Part shown: positions 34,793 to 43,272 of the stretch, one piece after another
How positions within the stretch are numbered: the first letter of the stretch is position 1
Layout of the letters: the number at the start of each line of letters is the position of its first letter
Source: Salana multivorans
GTDB lineage: Bacteria > Actinomycetota > Actinomycetes > Actinomycetales > Beutenbergiaceae
DNA: 64,000 bases
NCBI RefSeq assembly: GCF_003751805.1
Contig: NZ_RKHQ01000002.1
Coordinates: 1-64,000, forward strand
Direction: 5' to 3'
Made by a program: the position numbers and the translations under genes
The notes under the pieces: model-generated
The model's database searches: none
What the model was told of the DNA's origin: nothing
Seen by the model: the letters and a program-made list of their open reading frames with translations, nothing else

Positions 34793-35445
34793 GCGCGTCG
34801 GTCGCATCGCCGGACGTCCTGGACCGGGTCGCCGGGATCGAGCCGTCGAGCACGCTGGACGCGCTGCGGCACGCCCGGCCGGCCGCGCGGACGCACACCC
34901 AGCGGGCGCACGACGTGCTCCTGGACCCCGCCGACGACCGCGGGTTCACCCGCGCGGAGCGGCTCGCCGTCGCGAGCTTCGTGCTCGGCCTGCACCGCGG
35001 CGGGCCGGGCCGAGGGATCCCCGCGCTCGCCCAGACGTACGACGACGCCCTGCAGGAGCTCGCGCCGGACCTCGCGGACGCGGTGCAGCACGCGGCAACC
35101 GCCGCCCGTCGGCCGGGCCCGTACGGCGTGTACCGGGAGGTCGGTCTCGCGAGCGAGTCCGAGCCGGGGGAGGCGTTCACGGCCGCGGCCGACCCGGGGG
35201 CCGGGCTCGACGACCGGCTCGCGGCCGGGCTCGACCACGCCGCGCTGCTCGTCCTGCGACCGCGCGAGGCCTCGCCGGAGGCGCTCGCGGCGCTGGCCGG
35301 CGCCGGCTGGACGCCCGCACAGGTCGTCGAGCTGTCCCAGCTCGTCTCCTTCCTCACCTACCAGGCGCGCATCGCGCACGCGCTCGCCGTCGTGGTCGAC
35401 GACGACCCCGCGCTCGCCACCCGACCCGACGGAGACCCCCGATGA
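34789..35445 (+). CDS. CMD-domain protein (Avi_7170-like)
   Basis: 218 residues, helical, related to carboxymuconolactone decarboxylase folds: LHRGGPGRGIPALAQTYDDA, LDHAALLVLRPREASPEALA, AGWTPAQVVELSQLVSFLTY and RIAHALAVV. The CxxC redox pair of AhpD proteins is absent, so peroxidase activity of the usual kind is unlikely; a structural or substrate-binding partner of the following AhpD-like protein is more plausible. Overlaps its neighbours by 4 bases at both ends. Confidence 0.78.
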   Translation: MSASVASPDVLDRVAGIEPSSTLDALRHARPAARTHTQRAHDVLLDPADDRGFTRAERLAVASFVLGLHRGGPGRGIPALAQTYDDALQELAPDLADAVQHAATAARRPGPYGVYREVGLASESEPGEAFTAAADPGAGLDDRLAAGLDHAALLVLRPREASPEALAALAGAGWTPAQVVELSQLVSFLTYQARIAHALAVVVDDDPALATRPDGDPR

Positions 35446-36071
35446 CGACCGCCCCGACGACCGACCTGCACCGGCCCGAGCACTTCACGCGGGACGCGCT
35501 CGGCTGGGTGCCGTGGCTCGAGCCCCCGACGGCCGACGAGCTCACGCCGGAACAGGTCGAGGCGCTCGTCGAGCCCGGTCGCGTCGCGAGCCCGTACTTC
35601 CGGCTGCTGGCCCTGGCGCCGGAGATCCTGGAGTCGCGCACGCGCGCGGACCTCGACATGGTGCTGACGGGTGCGCCACGCCCGGGGCAGGACGGCGAGG
35701 GGCTGCCCCGCCCCGAGCGCGAGCTGGCCTCGACCGTCGCGTCGCGTCTCAACGGCTGCGTCTTCTGCGCGAGCGTGCACTCCCGGCTCGCCGCCCAGCT
35801 CGGCAAGCGGCCGGAGGAGGTCGACCTGCTGCTGCGCGACGGCGTCGCGGCGGCCGACCGGCTCGAGCCGCGGTGGGCCGCGGTCGTGCGGGCCGCTGCC
35901 GCGCTCTCGGCCACCCCGCCGACGTTCGACGCGGAGAACGTCGCCGAGCTGCGCGCCGTCGGTCTGTCCACCGAGGCCGTCCTCGACGCGGTCGGGTCGG
36001 CGGCGTTCTTCGCGTGGGCGAACCGGCTCATGCTGTCGCTGGGTGAGCCCGAGGTGCCCGCACCCCGTTAG
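35442..36071 (+). CDS. AhpD-like alkylhydroperoxidase-domain protein (Avi_7169-like)
   Basis: 209 residues. The AhpD/CMD core has the redox motif NGCVFCASVHSRLAAQLGK (CxxC with downstream His, about 103-110). The N-terminal part (HFTRDALGWVPWLEPPTADE) is typical of this operon-linked subfamily. The cysteine pair suggests thiol-dependent reduction, perhaps of a peroxide or hydroperoxide formed by the monooxygenase. Last gene of the overlapping unit; plsC follows after 11 bases, so readthrough into plsC is possible. Confidence 0.82.
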   Translation: MTTAPTTDLHRPEHFTRDALGWVPWLEPPTADELTPEQVEALVEPGRVASPYFRLLALAPEILESRTRADLDMVLTGAPRPGQDGEGLPRPERELASTVASRLNGCVFCASVHSRLAAQLGKRPEEVDLLLRDGVAAADRLEPRWAAVVRAAAALSATPPTFDAENVAELRAVGLSTEAVLDAVGSAAFFAWANRLMLSLGEPEVPAPR

Positions 36072-36082
36072 GATCGGCCAGC

Positions 36083-36934
36083 GTGGAGCACACCGAGCAC
36101 GACTACCCGCCGCGTCACAAGTCCGGCCACTACCGGTTCATCGCGGCGGTGGTCCGGCCCATCCTCAACGCGCTCGGCCGCAAGCGCTGGAGCGGGACGG
36201 AGAACCTCCCGGCCGAGGGCGGGTTCATCGTGGCGTCCAACCACCTGTGCAACCTCGACCCGCTCACGGTCGCCCACATGCTCTACAACAACGGGGCGCC
36301 GCCGCGCATCCTGGCGAAGTCGGAGCTGTGGCGGATGCCGATCATCGGCCCGACCATGCGGCACAGCCACATGATCCCGGTCGAGCGGGGCACCCGGACG
36401 GCCGCCGACTCGCTCGTCGCGGCGGAGGCGGCGATCGCGCACGGCGAGGCCGTGTTCATCTATCCCGAGGGCACGCACTCCAAGGACCCGGACAAGTGGC
36501 CCATGGTCGCCAGGACCGGCGTGGCCCGCCTGGCGCTCGCGACCGGCGCGCCCGTCATCCCCGTGGCCCAGTGGGGGGCCCACCTCGTCATGCCGAACCA
36601 CAAGCCGTGGTTCCGCCCGTGGGCGCAGCCGAAGTTCCAGGTGCTCGTCGGCACGCCCGTGGACCTGGCCGACCTGATCGGTCGCAGCGACCACGAGGCC
36701 CTCGTGGAGGCCACCGCCCGGATCATGCGCGCCATCACCGCGCTGCTCGCGCGGCTGCGCGGCGAGACGCCGCCCGAGATCCCCTGGGACCACCGCAGGG
36801 GCGGTCGCGTCGTGCGCGAGCCGAGGCCGGGGTCGGCCGAGGCGCGGGGGACCGACGAGGCGCGGACGGAGCAGGCCCGCCCGGGCGGGGCGGCCGACGA
36901 GGCCGGGGACACCGCCGGGGAGGACGCCTCGTGA
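36083..36934 (+). CDS. plsC: 1-acyl-sn-glycerol-3-phosphate acyltransferase
   Basis: 283 residues, PlsC/LPLAT family, making phosphatidic acid at the membrane. Catalytic NHLCNLD (HX4D, about 53-58) and FIYPEGTHSKD (acyl-acceptor motif, about 128) are present, with VARTGVARLALATGAPVIPV as motif IV. The C-terminus (230-283) is a charged low-complexity tail. GTG start at 36083. The gpsA GTG overlaps its stop, the usual plsC-gpsA coupling of two glycerophospholipid steps. Confidence 0.95.
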   Translation: MEHTEHDYPPRHKSGHYRFIAAVVRPILNALGRKRWSGTENLPAEGGFIVASNHLCNLDPLTVAHMLYNNGAPPRILAKSELWRMPIIGPTMRHSHMIPVERGTRTAADSLVAAEAAIAHGEAVFIYPEGTHSKDPDKWPMVARTGVARLALATGAPVIPVAQWGAHLVMPNHKPWFRPWAQPKFQVLVGTPVDLADLIGRSDHEALVEATARIMRAITALLARLRGETPPEIPWDHRRGGRVVREPRPGSAEARGTDEARTEQARPGGAADEAGDTAGEDAS

Positions 36935-37929
36935 GGGCCGTCGTCATCGGCTCCGGCGCCTGGGGCACGACCTTCGCCCAGGTGCTGGCGGACGCCGGCA
37001 ACGACGTCGTCGTGTGGACGACGCAGGAGGCCGTCGCCGAGGAGATCAACACCCGGCACACGAACGGCCGGCACCTGCCGGACGGGACCGTGCTGCCCGA
37101 GACCCTCGCGGCCTCGACCGACCTGGCGCGGCTGCTGCCGACCGCGGAGGTCGTCGTCGTGGCGCTCCCGTCGCAGGTGGTGCGCGACGTGCTCACCCCG
37201 TACGCGGGACTGGTCGCCCCCGAGGCGGTCGTGGTCTCGCTCATGAAGGGCGTCGAGCTGTCGACGCTCGAGGTGATGAGCCAGGTGCTCATGGAGATCT
37301 GGGACCTGGCACCCGAGCGGATGGCCGTCGTGTCCGGGCCGAACCTCGCGGGCGAGATCGCACGCCGCGAGCCGACGACCACGGTCGTCGCGTGCCGGGA
37401 CGATGCCGTCGCGCACCGGATCGCCGAGGCGATCGCGACGCCGTACTTCCGCGTCTTCACGAGCACCGACGTCATCGGGCTCGAGATCGGCGGCGCGGTG
37501 AAGAACGTCATCGCGCTCGCCGTCGGTATCGCCGAGGGGATGGGGTACGGCTACAACATGGTCGCGTCGATCATGACGCGCGGCCTGTCGGAGGGCACCC
37601 GGATCGGTCTCGCGATCGGCGCCGAGCGGGAGACGTTCCTCGGCCTCGCGGGCGTCGGCGACCTCGTCGCCACCTGCTCCTCGCCCAGCTCGCGCAACCA
37701 CCGGCTCGGCTCCTACATCGGCAAGGGGCTCACCCTGGCGGAGGCCGTCGAGGCGACCGGGGCGACGGCCGAGGGTGCCAAGTCCTGCCGGCCCATCCTC
37801 GAGCTCGCCCGGCGGCACGGCGTCAAGGCGTCCGTCATCGCGGCCGTCGTCGCCGTCGTGCACGAGGGGCGCGACCCGGCCCAGGTCGTTCGCGAGCTGC
37901 ACGCCCGCCCCCCGCGCGCCGAGGACTGA
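36931..37929 (+). CDS. gpsA: Glycerol-3-phosphate dehydrogenase [NAD(P)+]
   Basis: 332 residues. Rossmann motif VIGSGAWGTTFAQVLADAGN (about 5-24), SGPNLAGEIARREPT, the catalytic-Lys region GGAVKNVIALAVGIAEGMGY (about 190) and GLAGVGDLVATCSSPSSRNH are all canonical. Makes sn-glycerol-3-phosphate from dihydroxyacetone phosphate for lipid synthesis, feeding PlsC encoded just upstream. GTG start overlaps the plsC stop. Confidence 0.97.
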   Translation: MRAVVIGSGAWGTTFAQVLADAGNDVVVWTTQEAVAEEINTRHTNGRHLPDGTVLPETLAASTDLARLLPTAEVVVVALPSQVVRDVLTPYAGLVAPEAVVVSLMKGVELSTLEVMSQVLMEIWDLAPERMAVVSGPNLAGEIARREPTTTVVACRDDAVAHRIAEAIATPYFRVFTSTDVIGLEIGGAVKNVIALAVGIAEGMGYGYNMVASIMTRGLSEGTRIGLAIGAERETFLGLAGVGDLVATCSSPSSRNHRLGSYIGKGLTLAEAVEATGATAEGAKSCRPILELARRHGVKASVIAAVVAVVHEGRDPAQVVRELHARPPRAED

Positions 37930-38492
37930 TCGCCGCCCGGCGCACGGGACCACCGCGCCAGGGTGGCGGAGCCGGCCTCGCGGCACACCGCCGGCGGTGG
38001 GTGCCCGACTGCGGTGCGAACATCCCGGTGTCGTAGACGCATCGTGCGCGATGCGTCCTTGCGGGTGCGGTGCGAGCGTCGTCGCTGGTCGGAGCGTCGG
38101 CGTCGACCCCCGCGATGCGTCGTGCACGACGCCAGCGGTCCCGGCTGCCGCCGTGCCGCGCGCGGCACGTCCCCGGCACCACCGCGTACTGCCGCGCGGG
38201 CACGTTTCCGGCACCACCGCGCACTGCGTGCGACGCGCCCCGGGACGGGCCCGGCCGCCGACACCGGCGGCGCCCGGCGAGGCTCAGCGGCAGGCGCCGG
38301 CGTCCGCGGACGCCCGCGGCGTCGCCGCCGGCATCGGCCGGCCCGCCCGAGCGCGCGGCGACGGCGTTCGTGGACGATGCATCCGGGTGCAGCATCCTGC
38401 CCGGTCCGAGCCCGACCGATGGCGTCCCGGAAGCGACGCATGCGACGCGTTCTGGCACACGCACCCCTGCGTCGCTCTGCGTCGGTGCCGAC
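37930..38492. repeat. Gene-free interval with hairpins, palindromes and a tandem repeat
   Basis: 563 bases between convergent gpsA and the PLP gene without a convincing gene. It contains a hairpin GACGCATCG/CGATGCGTC with loop TGCG (38036-38057), a perfect 16-bp palindrome GCGTCGTGCACGACGC (38117-38132), and two 29-bp direct repeats differing at three positions (38164-38192 and 38199-38227, each containing CCGGCACCACCGCG). Variants of GACGCAT and ATGCGTC recur through to 38475. The dyads could be terminators for the convergent genes or a mobile repeat family. Confidence 0.7.
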
Positions 38493-39695
38493 TCAGCCCG
38501 CCTGCGACGCGACGAGCGCCTGGTCCAGGTCGGCCCACAGGTCGCGGACGTCCTCGATGCCGACGCTCACCCGGAGCAGGTCCTCGGGGACGCTCGGCGC
38601 CTCGTTCGGCCAGCGCCGACGCCGCTCGAGCATCGACTCGACACCGCCGAGCGACGTCGCCGGCAGCCACAGCCGCACCTCCTCGGTGAGCCGGCGCGCG
38701 GCCTCTGCTCCGCCGCGCACGCGCAGCGTGAGGATCGCGCCGAAGCCGTCCATCTGCCGGGCGGCGAGGTCGTGCTGCGGGTGGTCGGGCAGCCCGGGGT
38801 AGGACACCGCGAGCACGGCGGGGTGCTCGCGCAGACGCCCGGCCAGCTCGGCCGCGTTCTGCTGCGCGCGCTCCATCCGCAGCGCCAGCGTCCGCAGCCC
38901 GCGCAGCGCCAGCCACGCCTCGAACGGGCCGGCGATGCCGCCGCCCGTCACGCGCCGCTGCCGGACGCGGGCCCACAGGTCTGCGTCGCCGGTCACGACG
39001 GCGCCGAGCACGACGTCGGAGTGCCCGGCCAGGTACTTCGTCACCGAGTGGACGACGACGTCCGCGCCCAGCTCCAGCGGCCGCTGCAGCAGCGGCGTCG
39101 CGAACGTGTTGTCCACGACGACGACCGCGCCGACCGCGTGGGCGGCGCTCGAGACGGCGGCGACGTCCGCGACCTCGAGCATCGGGTTCGTCGGCGTCTC
39201 GAGCCAGACCAGGTCGGCGGGGCGTCCGGCGTCGCCGTCCGCGCCGTCCGTGCCATCCGCGCCGTCCGACCCGCGGATCGCGGCGACGACGGCCGCGGTG
39301 TCCGCGATGTCGACGCGACGGATCTCGACGCCGCACCGCTCCGCGAGCTGTCGGGCCGCGACCAGGGCCTCGTGGTAGGCGTGCCGGGGGACGACGAGCA
39401 CGCCGCCTGGCGGCGTGAGGTCCAGGACCGCGCTGATCGCCGCCTGGCCCGACCCGAACAGGAGACCCGGTCGGTCCGCGCCCTCCAGCTCGGCGATCGC
39501 CTCCTCCAGCGGGTGCCAGGTCTCGGTGTCGATCCGGGCGTAGACGAGGTGCTCCGGGCCCGCTGCACCGGGCCGCTCGGCCCCGACGTAGGTGCTCGAC
39601 AGGACGACCGGCGGGTTGACCGGCGCACCGGGGGTGCGGGCCGGGCGACCGGCCGCCACGACCGTCGTCGCCGGGCTGAGTGGGGAGTTGCTCAC
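38493..39695 (-). CDS. Cystathionine gamma-synthase/lyase-type PLP enzyme
   Basis: About 400 residues (GTG 39695; an ATG at 39734 would add 13). Trans-sulfuration fold: NPPVVLSSTYVG at the N-terminus, LLFGSGQAAISAVLDL (phosphate site), VVVDNTFATPLLQRPLELGA, VVHSVTKYLAGHSDVVLGAV with the PLP lysine in VTKYL, and GIEDVRDLWADLDQAL at the end. Synthase versus lyase cannot be fixed from sequence; methionine or cysteine metabolism. A run of near-perfect GAD repeats (GSDGADGTDGADGDAG) is inserted around 160. Divergent from ddl with 62 bases between. Confidence 0.88.
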   Translation of the reverse strand: MSNSPLSPATTVVAAGRPARTPGAPVNPPVVLSSTYVGAERPGAAGPEHLVYARIDTETWHPLEEAIAELEGADRPGLLFGSGQAAISAVLDLTPPGGVLVVPRHAYHEALVAARQLAERCGVEIRRVDIADTAAVVAAIRGSDGADGTDGADGDAGRPADLVWLETPTNPMLEVADVAAVSSAAHAVGAVVVVDNTFATPLLQRPLELGADVVVHSVTKYLAGHSDVVLGAVVTGDADLWARVRQRRVTGGGIAGPFEAWLALRGLRTLALRMERAQQNAAELAGRLREHPAVLAVSYPGLPDHPQHDLAARQMDGFGAILTLRVRGGAEAARRLTEEVRLWLPATSLGGVESMLERRRRWPNEAPSVPEDLLRVSVGIEDVRDLWADLDQALVASQAG

Positions 39696-39757
39696 GTCTA
39701 GCCACGGTACGCGCGTGGCGTCCCGGCTCTCCACCGGGCGCCGCGTAGTCTCGCCCC

Positions 39758-40873
39758 GTGACCAGGACGCGCGTGGCGATCATCTTCGGCGGACGCAGCA
39801 GCGAGCACGCCATCTCGTGCGCCACCGCCGCCGGCGTGCTCTCCGCGATCGACCGGGAGCGGTTCGAGGTCGTCCCCGTCGGCATCGCGCTCGACGGGTC
39901 GTGGGTCCTCCTGCCCGACGATCCCGAGCCGCTGCGGATCGACGGCGCGCGGCTCCCGGAGGTCCACTCGGCCGGGGCCCCCGGCGTGCTCGTCCCGTTC
40001 GGCCCCGACGCTCGCTCGCTCGTGACGACGGACGTCGGCGGCGGCGTGACGGCGCTCGCCGAGGTCGACGTGGTCCTGCCGCTCCTGCACGGCCCGTTCG
40101 GCGAGGACGGCACGATCCAGGGCCTGCTCGAGCTGGGCGGGATCCCGTACGTCGGGTCGGGCGTGCTCGCCTCGGCCGCCGGGATGGACAAGCACGTGAT
40201 GAAGGTGATGCTCGCGGGAGCTGGCATCCCCGTCGGACCCTACGTCGTGCTCACGCGGACCGAGTGGGAGCGCGACCGGGAGCTGTGCCTCGACGCGGCG
40301 CAGGCGCTTGGCGACCTGCTGTTCGTCAAGCCGGCTCGGGCCGGGTCGAGCATGGGGATCAGCCGGTGGACCGGCGCGGACGGCCGCGACGCGCTCGCCC
40401 GCGCGATCGAGGAGGCGCGCGAGCACGACCCCAAGATCGTGGTCGAGGCCGGGCTGCGCGGGCGGGAGATCGAGGTCGCGGTGCTCCAGGGACGCGGGCT
40501 CGACCGGCCCCGGACGACGGTGCCGGGGGAGATCCTCGTCGGCGGTGGCCGCGACTTCTACGACTTCGAGGCCAAGTACACCGACACCGGCGACACGACG
40601 CTCGTCATCCCCGCCGATCTCGACGACGACGAGGTCGCCGCGGCGCGGGCGCTCGCGGCGGACGCGTTCGACGCGCTCGGCTGCGAGGGGCTGGCACGGG
40701 TCGACCTCTTCCTCACCGAGTCCGGCTTCGTCGTCAACGAGGTGAACACGATGCCCGGGTTCACGCCGTTCTCGATGTTCCCGCAGCTCTGGCGCAGCGA
40801 GGGGCTCAGCTACCCCGAGCTCATCACGGAGCTGCTCGAGCTCGCCCTCGAGCGGCCCGTCGGGCTGCGCTGA
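39758..40873 (+). CDS. ddl: D-alanine-D-alanine ligase
   Basis: 371 residues, ATP-grasp enzyme making the D-Ala-D-Ala of peptidoglycan precursors. Start VAIIFGGRSSEHAISCATAA (about 6-25), then LHGPFGEDGTIQGLLELGGI, SGVLASAAGMDKHVMKVML, FVKPARAGSSMGISRW, the omega-loop YDFEAKYTDTGDTTLVIPA and the ATP/Mg site ARVDLFLTESGFVVNEVNTM. YDFEAKY fits a D-Ala-D-Ala rather than D-Lac ligase (which has a shorter loop). GTG start. Confidence 0.97.
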   Translation: MTRTRVAIIFGGRSSEHAISCATAAGVLSAIDRERFEVVPVGIALDGSWVLLPDDPEPLRIDGARLPEVHSAGAPGVLVPFGPDARSLVTTDVGGGVTALAEVDVVLPLLHGPFGEDGTIQGLLELGGIPYVGSGVLASAAGMDKHVMKVMLAGAGIPVGPYVVLTRTEWERDRELCLDAAQALGDLLFVKPARAGSSMGISRWTGADGRDALARAIEEAREHDPKIVVEAGLRGREIEVAVLQGRGLDRPRTTVPGEILVGGGRDFYDFEAKYTDTGDTTLVIPADLDDDEVAAARALAADAFDALGCEGLARVDLFLTESGFVVNEVNTMPGFTPFSMFPQLWRSEGLSYPELITELLELALERPVGLR

Positions 40874-40951
40874 GCGCACGAGCGGACCGGTCGAGCCGAG
40901 CCCGGCGACCAGCCGGGTGTGCGGCGTCGCCCACGCCCCGTCGGTGCGGCG

Positions 40952-41119
40952 TCAGCGCGTGCGCGCGACGACGTCGAGCACCTCGCCCATGAGGGCGAGC
41001 CAGCTCTCGTTGTCGAGGTCGCGGCGCTGGGCGCGCGCGTAGGGGAGGTACTGCGACACGGCCTCGCGAACCAGGGCGACGGCATCGTCGTGGGTGCGGG
41101 TGGACGTGGTGGTGCTCAT
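40952..41119 (-). CDS. Small conserved-looking hypothetical protein
   Basis: 55 residues: MSTTTSTRTHDDAVALVREA ... DNESWLALMGEVLDVVARTR. Predicted almost wholly helical after a Thr/Ser start. The ATG at 41119 has a good ribosome site (GGAG, 7 bases upstream on the minus strand), and codon use is of the normal GC-ending kind. No family recognised. It lies between convergent ddl and the DUF3515 gene on the same strand. Confidence 0.6.
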   Translation of the reverse strand: MSTTTSTRTHDDAVALVREAVSQYLPYARAQRRDLDNESWLALMGEVLDVVARTR

Positions 41120-41229
41120 CGGGGTCTCCGATCGAGATCTGCGCCAGGGGTGGTGACGTCACCATCGTCCGTCCCGGGGAGACCTCGCGCCTGGGACCAA
41201 AGGTCCGGCGTCCGGACCCGCCGGCCCGG

Positions 41230-41736
41230 CTAGAGGCAGGCGCGCTCGGGGCTGGTGCGCGAGACGGCCCCCGCGAGGTCGACGAGGATCGCGGTCGCGT
41301 CCGACCCGGCGTACTCCACGGGCACGACGACCTCGATCGCCGGGACGCGACCGTAGGTCGTGAAGGCGAACCGGCCGCGTCCGCCGTCGTCGGCCGTCGA
41401 GCCCTGCGGGTCGTCCTCGTGCACGATCCAGTCGACGACGGTGCCGTCGCCCGCCGTGACCTGGATGCAGCGCTCGGGCGTCGGCGGGAGCGGCTCCACC
41501 CCGCAGCGCAGCGTGATCGCCGGATCGCCCCACGCGAGCGAGGCCTGGGACGTCGTCGGCCGGCGATCGGCGCCGGCGAGCGAGGACGGCGCGACGCGCA
41601 GCACCTGGGCGCACACCTCGGCCGACGCGTGGGGTGCCGCGTCGAGCACGACGTCCGACGCGCAGCCGGACAGCATCGTCGCCCCGGCCGCCAGCGCGAG
41701 GGCGAGGGAGGGGACGGCGACGCGGCGGGGACTCAC
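41230..41736 (-). CDS. DUF3515-family lipoprotein
   Basis: 168 residues with a signal peptide and lipobox LSGC (Cys25). The mature domain has AEVCAQVLRVAPSSLAG, WGDPAITLRCGVEPLPPTPE and WIVHEDDPQG, the pattern of the actinobacterial DUF3515 family, which usually lies between ddl and thiL as here. Four cysteines in the mature part could form disulfides outside the membrane. Function unknown. GTG start at 41736, back to back with thiL. Confidence 0.85.
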   Translation of the reverse strand: MSPRRVAVPSLALALAAGATMLSGCASDVVLDAAPHASAEVCAQVLRVAPSSLAGADRRPTTSQASLAWGDPAITLRCGVEPLPPTPERCIQVTAGDGTVVDWIVHEDDPQGSTADDGGRGRFAFTTYGRVPAIEVVVPVEYAGSDATAILVDLAGAVSRTSPERACL

Positions 41737-41777
41737 CCCTCCACGGTAGTCGGCCGACCGTGCGCGAGGATGGTCCG

Positions 41778-42755
41778 GTGCGCGTCGACGAGATCACCGA
41801 GACCGAGCTGATCGCCCGGTTCGCGCCGATGCTGCCGGTGGGCGTGCGGACCGTGCTCGGTCCCGGTGACGACGCCGCCGTCCTCACCGCGCGCGGCGAC
41901 CTCGTCGTCACGACCGACGTGCTCGTGGAGGACCACCACTTCCGGACGCGGTGGTCGACCGGGGCCGACGTCGGCTGGCGCGCCGCCATGCAGAACCTCG
42001 CCGACGTCGCGGCGATGGGAGCCGTCCCGACCGCGCTCGTGGTCGCGCTGACCCTGCCGCCATGGACCCCGGTCGCGTGGGTCGAGGACCTCGCGCGGGG
42101 GCTCGCGCAGGCGTGCGAGCCGCACGGGGTCGGCGTCGTGGGCGGCGACCTGTCCGCCGGGCCGGCGCTGTCCGTCGCCGTCACCGCCCTCGGCGAGCTC
42201 GACGGGCGCCGGCCCGTGACGCGCGGGGGAGCCCGGCCGGGCGACGTCGTCGCCCACGCGGGCGTGCTCGGCCGCTCGGCGGCGGGGCTGGCGCTCCTGG
42301 CCGCCGCGTCGGAGGGGGTGACGTCCCTGCCCGGTGGGGAGCGGCTCGTCGAGGCGTTCCGGAGGCCCGACCCGCCACTGCTCTCCGGGGTCGACGCGGC
42401 GCGCGCCGGCGCGAGCGCCATGCTCGACGTCTCGGACGGGCTGCTGCGCGACGCCGGCCGGATCGGGCTGGCCAGCGGCGTCCGGCTCGACCTGTCGCGC
42501 GGACTCCTCGCGCCCGGCGTCGACGCGCTCGCCGAGGCCGCGCAGGACGTCGGCGTCGACCCGCTGACGTGGGTGCTGACGGGTGGCGAGGACCACGGCC
42601 TCCTCGCGACGTTCCCGCCGTCGGTCGCGCTCCCGCCCTCGTTCCACCGGATCGGCGTCGTCGTCGCGGCGGACGTGCCGGGCGACCCGGGCGTCACCGT
42701 CGACGGCGCGACGTGGGCAGGCCCGCTCGGCTGGGACCACTTCCACGCGACCTGA
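41778..42755 (+). CDS. thiL: Thiamine-monophosphate kinase
   Basis: 325 residues. Phosphorylates thiamine monophosphate to the active diphosphate. PurM-like ATP fold: GPGDDAAVLTARGDLVVTTD near 33, DVLVEDHHFRTRW, NLADVAAMGAVPTALVVALT, VGGDLSAGPALSVAVTALGE, MLDVSDGLLRDAGRIG and GGEDHGLLATFPP. The GTG at 41778 is preferred; an in-frame GTG at 41760 would add six residues. Divergent from DUF3515, convergent with rpmB. Confidence 0.95.
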   Translation: MRVDEITETELIARFAPMLPVGVRTVLGPGDDAAVLTARGDLVVTTDVLVEDHHFRTRWSTGADVGWRAAMQNLADVAAMGAVPTALVVALTLPPWTPVAWVEDLARGLAQACEPHGVGVVGGDLSAGPALSVAVTALGELDGRRPVTRGGARPGDVVAHAGVLGRSAAGLALLAAASEGVTSLPGGERLVEAFRRPDPPLLSGVDAARAGASAMLDVSDGLLRDAGRIGLASGVRLDLSRGLLAPGVDALAEAAQDVGVDPLTWVLTGGEDHGLLATFPPSVALPPSFHRIGVVVAADVPGDPGVTVDGATWAGPLGWDHFHAT

Positions 42756-42790
42756 GTCGTCCCCGTCGGCGGCGGTCGGCTCCGGGGACG

Positions 42791-42828
42791 ACGAAGGCCG
42801 CGGTCCCCGAGGGGAGCGCGGCCTTCGT
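42791..42828. terminator. Hairpin between convergent thiL and rpmB
   Basis: ACGAAGGCCGCG (42791-42802) pairs perfectly over 12 bp with 42817-42828 around a 14-base loop. Located between the thiL stop (42755) and the rpmB stop (42847), so it can act for both strands. Confidence 0.85.
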
Positions 42829-42846
42829 GCGACTACGGGTGCGGGC

Positions 42847-43038
42847 TCAGAGAGCGCGCGTCACCTTGCCGGCCTTGAGGCAGGAGGTGCACACGTTGAG
42901 GCGCTTGGGCGTGCCGTTGATGACGGTCCGCACCTTCTGGATGTTCGGGTTCCAACGGCGCGAGGTCCGCACGTGCGAGTGCGAGACGCTCTTGCCGAAG
43001 CTGGGTGCCTTGGCGCACACGTCGCAGGTCGAAGCCAC
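42847..43038 (-). CDS. rpmB: Ribosomal protein bL28, zinc-binding form
   Basis: 63 residues. CDVC (about 5-8) and CTSC (about 50-53) form the zinc knuckle; [20 protein letters not shown] is the L28 core, almost identical to that of the zinc-free copy at 15116-15352. GTG start at 43038 with GGAG-like AGGAGAACG upstream. This is the housekeeping copy, in its usual place near recG and thiL. Confidence 0.97.
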   Translation of the reverse strand: MASTCDVCAKAPSFGKSVSHSHVRTSRRWNPNIQKVRTVINGTPKRLNVCTSCLKAGKVTRAL

Positions 43039-43272
43039 GGTCGTTCTCCTCATCATGAGCCGCCTGATCTGGCGGCGAATCCTGACAGCGTCGGGGTCGC
43101 GACTCCGCGAGGGAGGTGCATACCGGCACAACGCAACCGCAGCAGCATACCCTACGGCGCCGGACCGATCCACCAGCCGATCGTCGACGGCGCCCGTCCA
43201 CACATCCTCTGGATCCACGGGCTCGACGTCGCGCGACCCCCGGTGTCGGACCAGCAGCCTACCCTCGGTGTC

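Noticed and set aside
38164-38227. CRISPR-like repeats
   Set aside because: Only two copies, separated by 6 bases, no spacers and no cas genes.
37980-38492. Riboswitch (SAM or T-box) for the PLP gene
   Set aside because: The interval is downstream of the PLP gene's 3' end, not upstream; no conserved riboswitch core recognised.
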